Below are positions 43,314 through 51,130 of a stretch of DNA of 51,130 bases, in pieces (position 1 is the stretch's first letter; every line of letters begins with the position of its first letter). Made by a program: the position numbers and the translations under genes. The stretch lies in contig CAZBGI010000021.1 of NCBI GenBank assembly GCA_964491395.1, forward strand, positions 1 to 51,130, in the 5' to 3' direction. Under the pieces are notes generated by a model. The model was not told the origin of the DNA, made no database searches, and worked only from the letters and a program-made list of their open reading frames with translations. Source of the stretch: SKVR01 sp964491395. GTDB taxonomy: Bacteria; Bacteroidota; Bacteroidia; Bacteroidales; UBA7960.

Positions 43314-43595
43314 TTAGAGATTTAATTCTTCATTTACTTCTTGTTCTTCTTTTCTTACCTCATTGAGTATTTCCAGCATTTTTTGATGACTCAAAACATC
43401 AAAGGACACTTGGTTTTGTTGGTTTTCCCGGGAAGTTTTCTGATCTTCATCCGGTTCTTCCTGCCGGAGTTTGGTTTCACGCTGGTTTTCATCTGAAAGT
43501 TTTATAGGGTGCGGTTTGGCCACAAATGAAAAAGAGCCTGCCTGAAGGGCTAAGGATCCTAATAAAAGTGCTGATGTTAATATATATTTTCTCAT
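43314..43595 (-). CDS. Small exported acidic protein
   Basis: Protein of 93 aa with a classical signal peptide (MRKYILTSALLLGSLALQAG, cleavage near 19-20). The mature part is short, highly charged and rich in E, Q, K and N (NQRETKLRQEEPDEDQ), probably a disordered segment plus a C-terminal helix (LSHQKMLEILNEVRKEEQEVNEELNL). No family recognised. A -7 element (43701-43694) lies about 100 nt upstream. Confidence 0.62.
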   Translation of the reverse strand: MRKYILTSALLLGSLALQAGSFSFVAKPHPIKLSDENQRETKLRQEEPDEDQKTSRENQQNQVSFDVLSHQKMLEILNEVRKEEQEVNEELNL

Positions 43596-43693
43596 ATGTA
43601 GTTTGTTATTTTGAATTATTAAAGATATTGAAGAATTTAAGTATTCGATAATCAGTAATTAACCCGTTGCACAGAGCTAATTTTTATTTAGAC

Positions 43694-43701
43694 CAAATAT
43701 A
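43694..43701 (-). promoter_or_regulatory. Candidate -7 element of the small exported protein gene
   Basis: On the minus strand TATATTTG matches TAnnTTTG exactly, about 100 nt upstream of the ATG at 43595. No clear TTG at the -33 position, so support is moderate. Confidence 0.4.
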
Positions 43702-44003
43702 AATAATAAAAGCGGGGTGTAAAATCTAAAAAGTGAAAAATTTCTTTAATGGGTTTTGTGTTTTTTGGGATTCTTATTTTCCGTATCTTACGATTGCTAA
43801 AAAAGTGGGGAGGTATTCCGATTATTTTATTCATTGCTACATGAGGGAAAGTGTTGTGCAATCTGCCTGAACTTGTTTTCAACTTTCAGAGAGAAAACGT
43901 TTAAGTTATTCACACAATACACTTTAATATGGCAAAATGTTGCCAAAGCGCTAATGATAACTTCCTAATAGGGGTCCAAAGATGGAAATGATAATGCTTT
44001 GAT
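43702..44003. other. Intergenic region between two minus-strand orphan genes
   Basis: AT-rich; the open frames at 43688-43882 and 43910-44128 (minus) lack any protein-like features and the second overlaps the gene at 44004. No structured element stands out. Confidence 0.4.
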
Positions 44004-44921
44004 TCAGGAAATTGTTCTGAAGGAGGCGGAAAGGGCCATTGCATTTTGCACTGAAACAAATTGTCGCAAAAAATCATCTGCAGCCAGAGGGGAAGATTTG
44101 GTATTGCTAAACTTGCTGCCTGATACAATTATTCTGGTTTGGACCGGTTCCGGCAAGCCTGATATTTCATCTTCATCCCCATTAGGAGAAGGATAGGCAT
44201 TAGAGAGGAATTCTTCTTTCTCAAAAATGCAATGTCCGGTATTAAAATCAATTAATCTTATTCGGTAATTGTCTGGTGGTAATTTTTGCAACGAAATATT
44301 CTGTCTGATGTGATCAAAAAATACTATTCCCGCTTTCTCTCCCGTAATATGTAATAACAATTGCATGTCTTTCAATTGATGATTACACTTGTCAATGGAT
44401 AGTATACATTCTTTTTTCCGGGAATGGGTTGTTGTTGCTGTAAAGTTGTAATGCACCTCAAGGAGATGATTTTCATCTGCATTCCCATTGTTAGGATTGT
44501 TCTCTTTCTTTGGTGAAGAAGCTTTATCCTGCAAAGAGGAAGGAGCTTTTAAGATTCGATAATCATCAACTATATAAAGGTTCAGAGCCGTGAAAACCTT
44601 TCCGACAATTATATTTTCTGAATTGGCTAAATCGTAATGAGTTGTATCGAGTAAAGAATGGATACCTGTGATAATTTTTTTCTTACCCAATGGCTTTAAT
44701 GAATGATCGAAAACAATTAAGGAGTATTGTTCTTCTCTTTCACTATTATTAACAATATTGAAACCATGTCCCAGGAGCAAAGCAAAAACTGCTAACCAGC
44801 TAAGAGTTGATAAAACCGCCAAAACTCCCACTTCCCTAAATGTTATTTTTCCTGATATCAAAATTCCATATGTCAATGACAGGATACAGCCACTCAGATA
44901 GATGATTGTCATTGTCCCCAT
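44004..44921 (-). CDS. Orphan membrane protein with large C-terminal domain
   Basis: Protein of 305 aa with two N-terminal membrane segments (about 5-23 and 31-51). The remaining 250 residues contain a low-complexity N/K/P-rich linker (about 127-148). A beta-rich part holds IRLIDFNTGHCIFEKEEFLSN and an acidic stretch PNGDEDEISG. With two spans, the long domain would face the cytoplasm if the N-terminus is inside. No family recognised. Confidence 0.6.
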   Translation of the reverse strand: MGTMTIIYLSGCILSLTYGILISGKITFREVGVLAVLSTLSWLAVFALLLGHGFNIVNNSEREEQYSLIVFDHSLKPLGKKKIITGIHSLLDTTHYDLANSENIIVGKVFTALNLYIVDDYRILKAPSSLQDKASSPKKENNPNNGNADENHLLEVHYNFTATTTHSRKKECILSIDKCNHQLKDMQLLLHITGEKAGIVFFDHIRQNISLQKLPPDNYRIRLIDFNTGHCIFEKEEFLSNAYPSPNGDEDEISGLPEPVQTRIIVSGSKFSNTKSSPLAADDFLRQFVSVQNAMALSASFRTIS

Positions 44922-45255
44922 ATCAATTGAAATTGGTTCTTATTTATTTCTAAAATGCCGGTATCAATTGTCCTTTTTGCAGATGTTTGTTGTAGGTTTG
45001 TATATTGAATAAATAACAAAATGTATACAAAAACACGAATTCGAATGATAAATACCCTTAAGTTTTCTGCGGCTAATATAGTTAAAATAAATTAACAATG
45101 CAAGGAAAATATGCCCAAATCTTGTCTAAGAATACAATCATATTCCTGAACAAAAGCGCTTTTGTCCTGTTGTCTAAAATAACTACGATTCCCGGGTATG
45201 ATTTTAATTTTCAAGGGCACATTTTTGTCCCCCGATTAATTTAATAAGTAAAAGA
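44922..45255. other. Divergent intergenic region with two inverted repeats
   Basis: 334 bp between divergent genes, very AT-rich, no gene. It carries an 8-bp inverted repeat TTTGTATA/TATACAAA (44997-45004/45024-45031) and a 16-bp perfect palindrome (45150-45165). Confidence 0.5.
45150..45165. promoter_or_regulatory. 16-bp perfect palindrome, candidate operator
   Basis: ACAAAAGCGCTTTTGT is perfectly self-complementary and lies about 90 bp upstream of the NAD(P)H oxidoreductase ATG. A second TTTTGTCC copy occurs near 45223-45230. It could bind a dimeric regulator of the redox/efflux gene pair; the regulator is not in the window. Confidence 0.45.
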
Positions 45256-45849
45256 ATGAAATTTTTAATTATATACAGCAACCATCACAAAGAAAATTTT
45301 AACTGGCAACTTCTGGAGTCATTGAAAAAGAGTTTGCAGGAAAATAATCATGAGTTTGTTGTGCGCGACTTGTATCAAATGGACTTTGATCCTGTGTTAC
45401 GAACACGGGATTTTGAAAAGATCTCTGCCGGAAGTATTCCTGCAGATATTGAAAAGGAACAAACGCTGATCAGTTGGGCAGATGCCATGGTGTTTATTTA
45501 TCCGGTTTGGTGGGGTGGTATGCCCGCCATTGTAAAAGGATATATCGACAAGGTTTTTTCCTGGGGTTTTGCCTATACTTCGGGAGGCAATGGAGTTTAT
45601 CCGCTGTTAACAGGGAAAAAGGCTGTTGTATTGAATTCACTGGGACAGTCACGTGCCGAATATGAGAAAGGGATGTTTCAGGCCATGAACCTTATTAACC
45701 TGCAAGGTGTTTTCGGGTTTTGCGGCATTGAGGTTGCATCCCAGGTTTATTTTCCCTCCATACACAATATCACCAAACAAGAGAAAGAAGAATATTTTCA
45801 GCAGGCCACCCATGCGGTTAAAGAGCTTTCCATGGTTAAGAGTAGCTGA
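45256..45849 (+). CDS. Flavodoxin-fold NAD(P)H oxidoreductase (quinone reductase-like)
   Basis: FMN or FAD enzyme of 197 aa in the NQO1/KefF/MdaB-type family, likely reducing quinones or related electrophiles. The N-terminal strand and phosphate-binding loop (MKFLIIYSNHHKENFNWQ), the segment FIYPVWWGGMPAIVKGYIDKVFSWGFAY (about 80-107) and LLTGKKAVVLNSLG are characteristic. An MFS exporter gene follows 125 nt downstream in the same orientation, which together suggest a detoxification or stress pair. Substrate unknown. Confidence 0.9.
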   Translation: MKFLIIYSNHHKENFNWQLLESLKKSLQENNHEFVVRDLYQMDFDPVLRTRDFEKISAGSIPADIEKEQTLISWADAMVFIYPVWWGGMPAIVKGYIDKVFSWGFAYTSGGNGVYPLLTGKKAVVLNSLGQSRAEYEKGMFQAMNLINLQGVFGFCGIEVASQVYFPSIHNITKQEKEEYFQQATHAVKELSMVKSS

Positions 45850-45895
45850 AAATCTCAGCGCAGAAAACTCCTGGTTATGCTTTGCGCTATTTCTG

Positions 45896-45903
45896 TAACT
45901 TTG
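45896..45903 (+). promoter_or_regulatory. Candidate -7 element of the MFS exporter gene
   Basis: TAACTTTG matches TAnnTTTG exactly, 71 nt before the ATG at 45975, so the exporter may have its own promoter. No TTG at ideal spacing. Confidence 0.45.
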
Positions 45904-45974
45904 CCAAAAGTAAAAGAACTGAAAGTATTTGGACTTCATTAGATACCCAGTAAGGGTGCTCTTAAATAATATTC

Positions 45975-47162
45975 ATGACAGAAAAAGCTAAGGGGCTTCG
46001 CAAGGCAACCCTTCTTTTGGCAAGTACCCTGACGGTTATGGCCGGTGCTATAATAGCTCCGGCTTTGCCACAGATTAGCAAGGAGTTTGCACATGTGCCG
46101 GGTGTAGAATTGCTCAGCAGGTTGGTGTTGACATTACCCGCACTTTTTATGGCTATTTTGGCTCCTTTGGCTGGTTACCTGGTTGATAAGTCAGGCCGGA
46201 AAAAGGTATTGCTTGCCAGCCTGGTGGTGTATGCCATAGCCGGAACGTCGGGTTTGTATCTTGATACATTGCCTGCCATTCTGGTAGGAAGAGCTTTCCT
46301 GGGGATTGCTGTTGGAGGTTTGGTAACAGCGGTGATTACGCTGATTGGTGATTATTTTGATGGGGATGAAAGAAGCCGGTTTGTGGGAAGCCAGGCTGCT
46401 TTTGCCGGCCTGGGAGGACTTGTATTTATCTCCTCCGGAGGTATTCTGGCCGATATTCATTGGCGCATGCCATTTCTTATTTACATTTCATCGCTGCTGG
46501 TGTGGGTACTGGCAATTATTTCTGTTTATGAACCTCAAAATATAACCCGGAAAAAGAGAGTTCACGATTCGACCGGGGAAGGGATGAGCCAGAGCCAGGA
46601 AGGTGTTCCTGTAATTGTTTACTGGATATACGCGGTGGCTTTTTTTTCTGCCATCATCTTTTACATGATTCCGGTTCAGATGCCTTTTATGCTTAATTCG
46701 ATGGAAGGGGTTTCTAACACTGAAATAGGCTTTGCCATCGCTTTTGTCAACGTAGCTTCTGTTACCACTTCCCTGAATTATGGCAGGATCAAACGACGCA
46801 TTGGCTTTAGCACCATCATGGGGTTGGTTTATATACTGGTTTTTGCAGGCTTTCTGGTTATCAGCCAGGCAGGGTCCTACCTGATGATGATTGTTGGAAT
46901 CTCACTCTCAGGACTGGGGTTTGGAATGATGATGCCGAACATTAATTTGTGGCTTATTACTTCTGCTCCTGCACTCCTTCGTGGAAGGTTGGTAGGATAC
47001 CTCAATACATCGTTATTCCTGGGAATGTTTCTTTCTCCCGTGGCGATTCAGCCTCTTATAAAAATAAGCAATCTATACACCAGCTTTCTGCTGATGGGTG
47101 CATCCATGCTTGGACTTGGTGTTCTTTTTTTTGTTAATGGCAGAAAAAAAGTAAAAGCTTGA
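45975..47162 (+). CDS. Major facilitator superfamily exporter
   Basis: Twelve-helix transporter of 395 aa. Characteristic drug-proton antiporter features: TVMAGAIIAPALPQISKEF in helix 1 and GYLVDKSGRKKVLLAS (loop 2-3 motif A, residues about 67-82). A central charged loop (ITRKKRVHDSTGEGMSQSQEG, about 187-207) separates the halves. The C-terminal half has a second RIKRRIG motif. Substrate cannot be told; Bcr/CflA- or Bmr-like efflux is the closest guess. Follows the oxidoreductase gene. Confidence 0.9.
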   Translation: MTEKAKGLRKATLLLASTLTVMAGAIIAPALPQISKEFAHVPGVELLSRLVLTLPALFMAILAPLAGYLVDKSGRKKVLLASLVVYAIAGTSGLYLDTLPAILVGRAFLGIAVGGLVTAVITLIGDYFDGDERSRFVGSQAAFAGLGGLVFISSGGILADIHWRMPFLIYISSLLVWVLAIISVYEPQNITRKKRVHDSTGEGMSQSQEGVPVIVYWIYAVAFFSAIIFYMIPVQMPFMLNSMEGVSNTEIGFAIAFVNVASVTTSLNYGRIKRRIGFSTIMGLVYILVFAGFLVISQAGSYLMMIVGISLSGLGFGMMMPNINLWLITSAPALLRGRLVGYLNTSLFLGMFLSPVAIQPLIKISNLYTSFLLMGASMLGLGVLFFVNGRKKVKA

Positions 47163-47227
47163 TTTTAGCCTGCCCTCATGGGTGAGCTACAATAGCATGC
47201 CGGGCAAATTGTTTAACAATATTGTTT

Positions 47228-48580
47228 TTACCTTTCAAACTCCAGCGCCATGCCCCTTATGCTTTCATCCACATGTCCGTTGTTCCAAACCAGGTTTCCA
47301 TTTACAAAGGTATGAGTAGGTGTCATTTTAAAGGTATGGTTTTCGAAGGGCGACCACTGACATTTGTATAAAATGTTTTCCCGGGTAACTGTATAAGGTT
47401 TATCAGGATTGAGTATTACCAGGTCCGCGAAATATCCTTTGCGGATAAACCCCCGCTTTTTAATCTGAAAACAAATTGCCGGATTGTGGCACATCCATTC
47501 AGCCAGCAAATGAATAGGTAGGTTCCGTGTAATAATTGCATCAGCCATAGCCTGAAGGCAATGCTGCACAAGCGGCCCACCCGAGGGGGCTGAAAGGTAC
47601 GGTTGTTGTTTTTCGGCTTTAAGGTGAGGGGCGTGGTCGGTAGCCACCACATCGAGGGTGCCATCGAGCAAAGCTTTCCATAGCTGTTCCCTGTCGGTTG
47701 ATTTTTTTACTGCAGGATTCCATTTGATGAAATTTCCCCTGGTAGCGTAATCTTCGTCTGTAAACCACAGATGGTGTACACATACTTCTCCTGTTATTCT
47801 CTTGTCTTTCAGGGGAGTTTGATTGTCAAACAGGGAGGTTTCATCGGCTGTAGAGAGGTGCAGAATGTGTAAACGTGTATTGTGTTTTCGGGCCAGTTCT
47901 ATGGCTTTTTGTGAAGAGAGGAAACAAGCCTCCCGGCTTCGTATCATCGGATGATGATAGGGTTGAATGTTGTTGCCATGCAATTCTTTAAACCTTTGCA
48001 GGTTAAAGCGGATGGTTGCCTCATCTTCACAATGAGTAGCAACCAGGGTTTTGGCGTTGGCAAAAATCTTTTCCAGTACCTTTTCGTTATCCACGAGCAT
48101 ATTTCCTGTTGAGGAACCCATGAAAACCTTGATGCCACAAACTTTTTGCGGGTTAATCTTTTTCAATTCTTCCGGGTTTTCGTTGCTGGCTCCCATGTAA
48201 AAAGAGAAATTGGCGCTGCTTTTTTTGGCTGCCAACGCAAATTTCTCTTCCAGCAATTCAATGGTAGTGCAGGGTGGATTGGTGTTGGGCATCTCCATGA
48301 AAGAGGTAATTCCTCCTGCGACAGCTGCCTTAGATTCAGTCGCTATCTCTGCTTTTGAGGTTAAGCCGGGTTCTCTGAAATGCACCTGATCGTCAATGAT
48401 TCCGGGTAACAGGTAGCTGTTTTGGGCATCAATAACCTGGTCGGCTTTGTGGCGATAGTGTTCGGGGGATGGATCGTTGCTGATGTCTGCAATAAGGTTG
48501 TCTTCAATAAGCAAAGAACCGGTTTTTACCTGGCCCTCATTTACAATCCTGGCATTAATAATAAGCGTAGAAGCAGGCAT
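47228..48580 (-). CDS. pyrC: Dihydroorotase (class I)
   Basis: Forms dihydroorotate from carbamoyl-aspartate in pyrimidine synthesis (EC 3.5.2.3), 450 aa. Metal-site motifs: DDQVHFREPG (63-72), carboxylated Lys candidate K151 (GIKVFMGSSTGN), H183 (ATHCED), H238/H241 (LHILHLST) and D315 (ATDHAPH). The first His of the usual HxH pair is Gln65 here, as I recall for other Bacteroidota enzymes. The substrate loop MPNTNPP is intact. The glycosyltransferase gene lies 31 nt upstream on the same strand, so the two are probably one transcript. Confidence 0.93.
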   Translation of the reverse strand: MPASTLIINARIVNEGQVKTGSLLIEDNLIADISNDPSPEHYRHKADQVIDAQNSYLLPGIIDDQVHFREPGLTSKAEIATESKAAVAGGITSFMEMPNTNPPCTTIELLEEKFALAAKKSSANFSFYMGASNENPEELKKINPQKVCGIKVFMGSSTGNMLVDNEKVLEKIFANAKTLVATHCEDEATIRFNLQRFKELHGNNIQPYHHPMIRSREACFLSSQKAIELARKHNTRLHILHLSTADETSLFDNQTPLKDKRITGEVCVHHLWFTDEDYATRGNFIKWNPAVKKSTDREQLWKALLDGTLDVVATDHAPHLKAEKQQPYLSAPSGGPLVQHCLQAMADAIITRNLPIHLLAEWMCHNPAICFQIKKRGFIRKGYFADLVILNPDKPYTVTRENILYKCQWSPFENHTFKMTPTHTFVNGNLVWNNGHVDESIRGMALEFER

Positions 48581-48611
48581 GGGAAATATTTTGGTTTTAC
48601 ATTAAGTACAA

Positions 48612-49361
48612 TCAGGCATTGCTGCCTTTGAATTTTTTGTAGGGGCTAAAAATGCTTTTTAACCTGAGCGTGATAACTCCCAACACCGCTTCCTTGAAAA
48701 TACCTTTGCTCATCTTGGAAACGCCGCGTGTGCGATCTGTGAAGATGATGGAAATTTCCTTGATCTTAAAACCCAGTTTCCAGGTGATGAATTTCATCTC
48801 AATCTGGAAGGCGTATCCTGTAAATTTAATTTTATCCAGGTTAATGGCTTCCAGCACTTCCTTTCGATAACATTTGAAACCTGCGGTTGTATCTCGTACC
48901 TTCATTCGGGTAATAAAACGCACGTAAGCAGAAGCATAGTAAGACATCAGAACTCTGCCCATAGGCCAGTTTATCACGTTTACCCCATGAATATACCTGG
49001 AGCCAATGGCCAAATCATATCCCTCTGAAGCGCAGGTTTCGTAAAGACGTGGTAAATCATCGGGATTATGCGAGAAATCAGCATCCATTTCAAAAATATA
49101 GGCATAGTCACGCTGCAATGCCCATTTGAAACCATGAATATAAGCTGTGCCCAACCCCAGTTTTCCTTTGCGGCTTTCGATAAAGAGTCGCGGAGAAAAT
49201 TCAGGAATAAGGCTTTGGACGATTTCTGCAGTGCCATCGGGAGAGTTGTCGTCTATGATAAGAATGTGGAAAGTCTTTTCCAATGAAAAAATCTTCCGGA
49301 TTATTCTTTCGATATTCTCTTTTTCGTTATACGTAGGAATAATTATCAGACTGTCTGCCAC
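48612..49361 (-). CDS. Polyprenyl-phosphate mannose synthase-like glycosyltransferase (GT2)
   Basis: GT-A fold enzyme of 249 aa that likely transfers a sugar from a nucleotide donor to polyprenyl phosphate. Motifs: IIPTYNEKENI (7-17), IIDDNSPDGT (35-44), metal-binding D93-A-D95 (FEMDADFSHNP), GSRYIHG and DTTAGFKCYRKEVL. It lacks C-terminal membrane helices, resembling the single-domain dolichol-phosphate mannose synthase type. It lies 31 nt upstream of pyrC. Donor sugar is not determined by sequence. Confidence 0.92.
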   Translation of the reverse strand: MADSLIIIPTYNEKENIERIIRKIFSLEKTFHILIIDDNSPDGTAEIVQSLIPEFSPRLFIESRKGKLGLGTAYIHGFKWALQRDYAYIFEMDADFSHNPDDLPRLYETCASEGYDLAIGSRYIHGVNVINWPMGRVLMSYYASAYVRFITRMKVRDTTAGFKCYRKEVLEAINLDKIKFTGYAFQIEMKFITWKLGFKIKEISIIFTDRTRGVSKMSKGIFKEAVLGVITLRLKSIFSPYKKFKGSNA

Positions 49362-49680
49362 TGCTGCGCGGGTTTGTTGTTTTATGATTGATTGATCAAC
49401 GTAAGGAACTCCCTTAAATTATTCATCAGGTTTTCCTTTATAGGCTCAATTGATAGCTTCTTGCGTCTTTCTATTCGTAGTTTGGTTGAGTCATCAAAAA
49501 TAGGAAAATTTTCAGGATTATTGTTCCTTCAAAAAATATGAGTAAAAAAAAGTAGCGCTGATTGATGGTTTAGGTTTTCCCGGTGGCCCAAGAAAAAGAA
49601 GGAGCTCCCCAGGGAACTCCTTCTTAACATGTTGATATTGAAAAGTGTATTGGTGGCCTTGGCACGGATTGGTGCCATGA
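49362..49680. other. 319-bp intergenic region
   Basis: No gene. It holds the terminator of the secreted repeat protein (49596-49625) and presumably the promoter of the glycosyltransferase-pyrC unit; no exact minus-strand TAnnTTTG element was noticed. Confidence 0.5.
49596..49625 (-). terminator. Terminator of the T9SS repeat protein gene
   Basis: AAGAAGGAG (49596-49604) pairs with CTCCTTCTT (49617-49625), with an inner TCCC/GGGA stem. On the minus strand a T-rich tract follows (TTTCTT), about 55 bp past the stop at 49681. Confidence 0.85.
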
Positions 49681-51130
49681 TTAATTTAAGATGATTTTTC
49701 TGGAAAAGGTTTTTTCTGAACTATAAATCTTTATCAGGTACATGCCAAGAGGCATGTGCGAAATATTTATAAAGTTATCACCCGGTTCAAGTTTATCGCT
49801 TTTTACCACAAGCCCCGAGGAAGTCCTTATCTCCAGTTTATAAGGATTTTCTACGTTTATGTAAAATTTCCCGTTGGTTGGGTTGGGATAGATCGTAACA
49901 ATCTCTTCCCTGATGATTTCATGATCTGCCTTCTGCTCATGTATTGCCTCCAGCCATAAATCTCTGTTTGCATTGAAGGAGTAGGGATTGTTTCGGGATA
50001 CGATTTGTCCGGCAGCATTTCTCCAGCCGATAAATCTGAGATTTTTGGGTTGGTCTGCTTGCAGGGTTACATTTTCATTTTCAAAATATCTGCCAGCTCC
50101 TTTGATTAAGACTTCGTTATACATGCTGACAGCTTCTACCTGAAAGATCCGTTTTTGGTGTTCGAAAAGGGCAATGACCGACTTGTCGTGCGCAGCTTTA
50201 AACCGATACTTTTTATCTGTCTCTACGATATCGCCATTTACAACCCACCCTTTAAACACAGCACTCTCATCAATGGGGTCTATGGTAAGTTCTACCCATT
50301 CATTTTCGTTGTAAAATCCTGCTCCCGAGATAATGGCAAATCCTTTCGGTTCAGCTTTTGCAGCTATGGTTACCATGGTTGGGTTGTTCTCAAATACAGC
50401 CCTTAATTCGTGGTTCCGGTTAACAGTAAACGAATATTGTGGGTCAAAGGATACCACCTCACCGTTTTCTGTCCAGTAAACAAAGGTGAAATCAGTGTGA
50501 GCCTCTGCTGTTACTGTCGCTGTCTGGTCGTGTGTGTAGCTTCCTGCTCCGTATACCTCGCCTCCTTCTGTGGGTGAAGCTGCGAGAGATATAATGTAAC
50601 TATTCAGCTGAAAATGGGCTGTCAAATCTTTGTTGGAGGTTACATCGAAAGTGTATTCCGGGCTGGTGGATACTTCATTGCCGTTTTCGGTCCAGTTAAC
50701 AAAAGAGTATCCTGTGCTGGGGGCGGCATTGATAGTGGCTGTCTGGCCATTATCGTAGTTTCCTTCTCCGCTCAGGGTACCTGCATCTGCCGGGTCTGCC
50801 TGCAAAGCAACGGTGTAAGCTTCCATGCTGAAATGGGCAGTGAGGTTGCGGTTTTCAGTTACCGTAAAGGAAAAACTCTCTTGGGTGGAAACCACATTGC
50901 CGTTTTCGGTCCAGTTGATAAATGTATATCCACTTTCCGGTGAGGCAGAGAGGGTAGCAGTCTGACCATGGTTATAACTGCTACCGCCGGATACTTCTCC
51001 GCCTGCTGAAGGTTGCGCGTTTACGCTGATGGTATAGGCATTGAGGCTGAAATGAGCCGTAAGGTTTCTGTTGCCGGTTACATCGAAAGTGTATTCCGGG
51101 CTGGTGGATACTTCATTGCCGTTTTCGGTC
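49681..51130 (-). CDS. T9SS-secreted protein with tandem InlB-type repeats (5' end outside window)
   Basis: The frame runs open from the stop at 49681 to the window edge; 483 codons are seen and the start is missing. From the window edge inwards are repeats of a 73-residue unit, each with WTENG...VS, a YTFDVT-like strand, LTAHF and G-x-GSY...QTATV; this resembles divergent InlB B-repeats, which form small beta domains. The later units (GWVVNGD, GWRNAAG) are more diverged. The last 75 residues (YPNPTNGKFYINV ... GMYLIKIYSSE...KIILN) are a T9SS sorting domain. The protein is probably a cell-surface adhesin or matrix protein; ligand unknown. Confidence 0.9.
   Translation of the reverse strand, partial: TENGNEVSTSPEYTFDVTGNRNLTAHFSLNAYTISVNAQPSAGGEVSGGSSYNHGQTATLSASPESGYTFINWTENGNVVSTQESFSFTVTENRNLTAHFSMEAYTVALQADPADAGTLSGEGNYDNGQTATINAAPSTGYSFVNWTENGNEVSTSPEYTFDVTSNKDLTAHFQLNSYIISLAASPTEGGEVYGAGSYTHDQTATVTAEAHTDFTFVYWTENGEVVSFDPQYSFTVNRNHELRAVFENNPTMVTIAAKAEPKGFAIISGAGFYNENEWVELTIDPIDESAVFKGWVVNGDIVETDKKYRFKAAHDKSVIALFEHQKRIFQVEAVSMYNEVLIKGAGRYFENENVTLQADQPKNLRFIGWRNAAGQIVSRNNPYSFNANRDLWLEAIHEQKADHEIIREEIVTIYPNPTNGKFYINVENPYKLEIRTSSGLVVKSDKLEPGDNFINISHMPLGMYLIKIYSSEKTFSRKIILN
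50462..51130 (-). repeat. Tandem 219-bp repeats inside the secreted protein gene
   Basis: The element encoding WTENG recurs at 50462, 50681, 50900 and 51119, exactly 219 bp apart. 50638-50692 and 51076-51130 (55 bp, 438 bp apart) are identical at every base, closer than adjacent units are, pointing to two-unit block duplication. The array continues past the window. Confidence 0.92.

Noticed and set aside
43688..44128. Two minus-strand frames of 64 and 72 codons
   Set aside because: No signal peptide or domain; the second overlaps the 44004-44921 gene in another frame.
1..51130. CRISPR array, tRNA, rRNA, prophage or integrated element
   Set aside because: No direct-repeat/spacer pattern, no cloverleaf recognised, no integrase, transposase or phage structural gene seen; the only tandem repeats are coding.

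Overview
The window is chromosomal DNA from a member of the Bacteroidota, probably a Bacteroidales/Marinilabiliales-type anaerobe or facultative anaerobe; the rank below phylum is inference. Evidence for the phylum: gene order rplL-rpoB-rpoC-DUF3467, a short region-1.1-less primary sigma factor, Bacteroidota-type promoters (TTG, about 19 nt, TAnnTTTG), starts without Shine-Dalgarno sequences, two type IX secretion (T9SS) cargo proteins with C-terminal sorting domains, and Bacteroidota-restricted families such as DUF5606. A run of exactly 100 N at 43168-43267 is a scaffold join, so the order across it is an assembly claim.

Layout. 1-8.8 kb: end of rplL, rpoB (TTG start), rpoC and a DUF3467 gene, with strong hairpins in both spacers around rpoB. 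8.8-11.5 kb, minus strand: a lipoprotein, a PKD/T9SS cargo protein and purine nucleoside phosphorylase. Divergent from the latter is an MTA/SAH-deaminase-type amidohydrolase with a leader of about 150 nt. 13.2-19 kb is the most accessory part: an unknown 192-aa protein, a small ORF, a degenerate sigma-70-like protein, a membrane zinc-finger anti-sigma-like protein and, converging on them, an exported 971-aa TPR-CHAT (caspase-like) protein. 19-22.4 kb: guanine deaminase, dGTPase and a DUF2279 protein. 22.5-27.5 kb, minus strand: dapF, a GNAT acetyltransferase, mltG and a phosphohexomutase, preceded by an unknown anchored protein and a 67-bp structured inverted repeat. 27.9-32.4 kb, plus strand: HtrA/DegQ protease, primary sigma factor and a 5'-nucleotidase-family lipoprotein, with textbook terminators.

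32.5-42.5 kb, minus strand: a two-lobed retropepsin-like/PDZ protein; a likely operon purB - ABC exporter - DUF5606 - pyrD; then pyrG-yidC with a candidate attenuator ahead of pyrG. After the gap: two orphan envelope proteins (minus), a flavodoxin-fold NAD(P)H oxidoreductase and an MFS exporter (plus), then pyrC with an upstream polyprenyl-phosphate glycosyltransferase (minus), and finally the 3' part of a T9SS-secreted protein built of exact 219-bp (73-aa) repeats that runs off the window.

Themes: transcription machinery, purine salvage (PNP, guaD, dgt, purB, MTA/SAH deaminase), pyrimidine synthesis (pyrC, pyrD, pyrG) and envelope biogenesis (mltG, dapF, yidC, ABC exporter). The best candidate for an undescribed system is the sigma-like / anti-sigma-like / exported TPR-CHAT locus at 14.0-19.0 kb, where a periplasmic caspase-like protease could act on a membrane anti-sigma factor. 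No CRISPR array, tRNA, rRNA, intact insertion sequence or prophage was seen.
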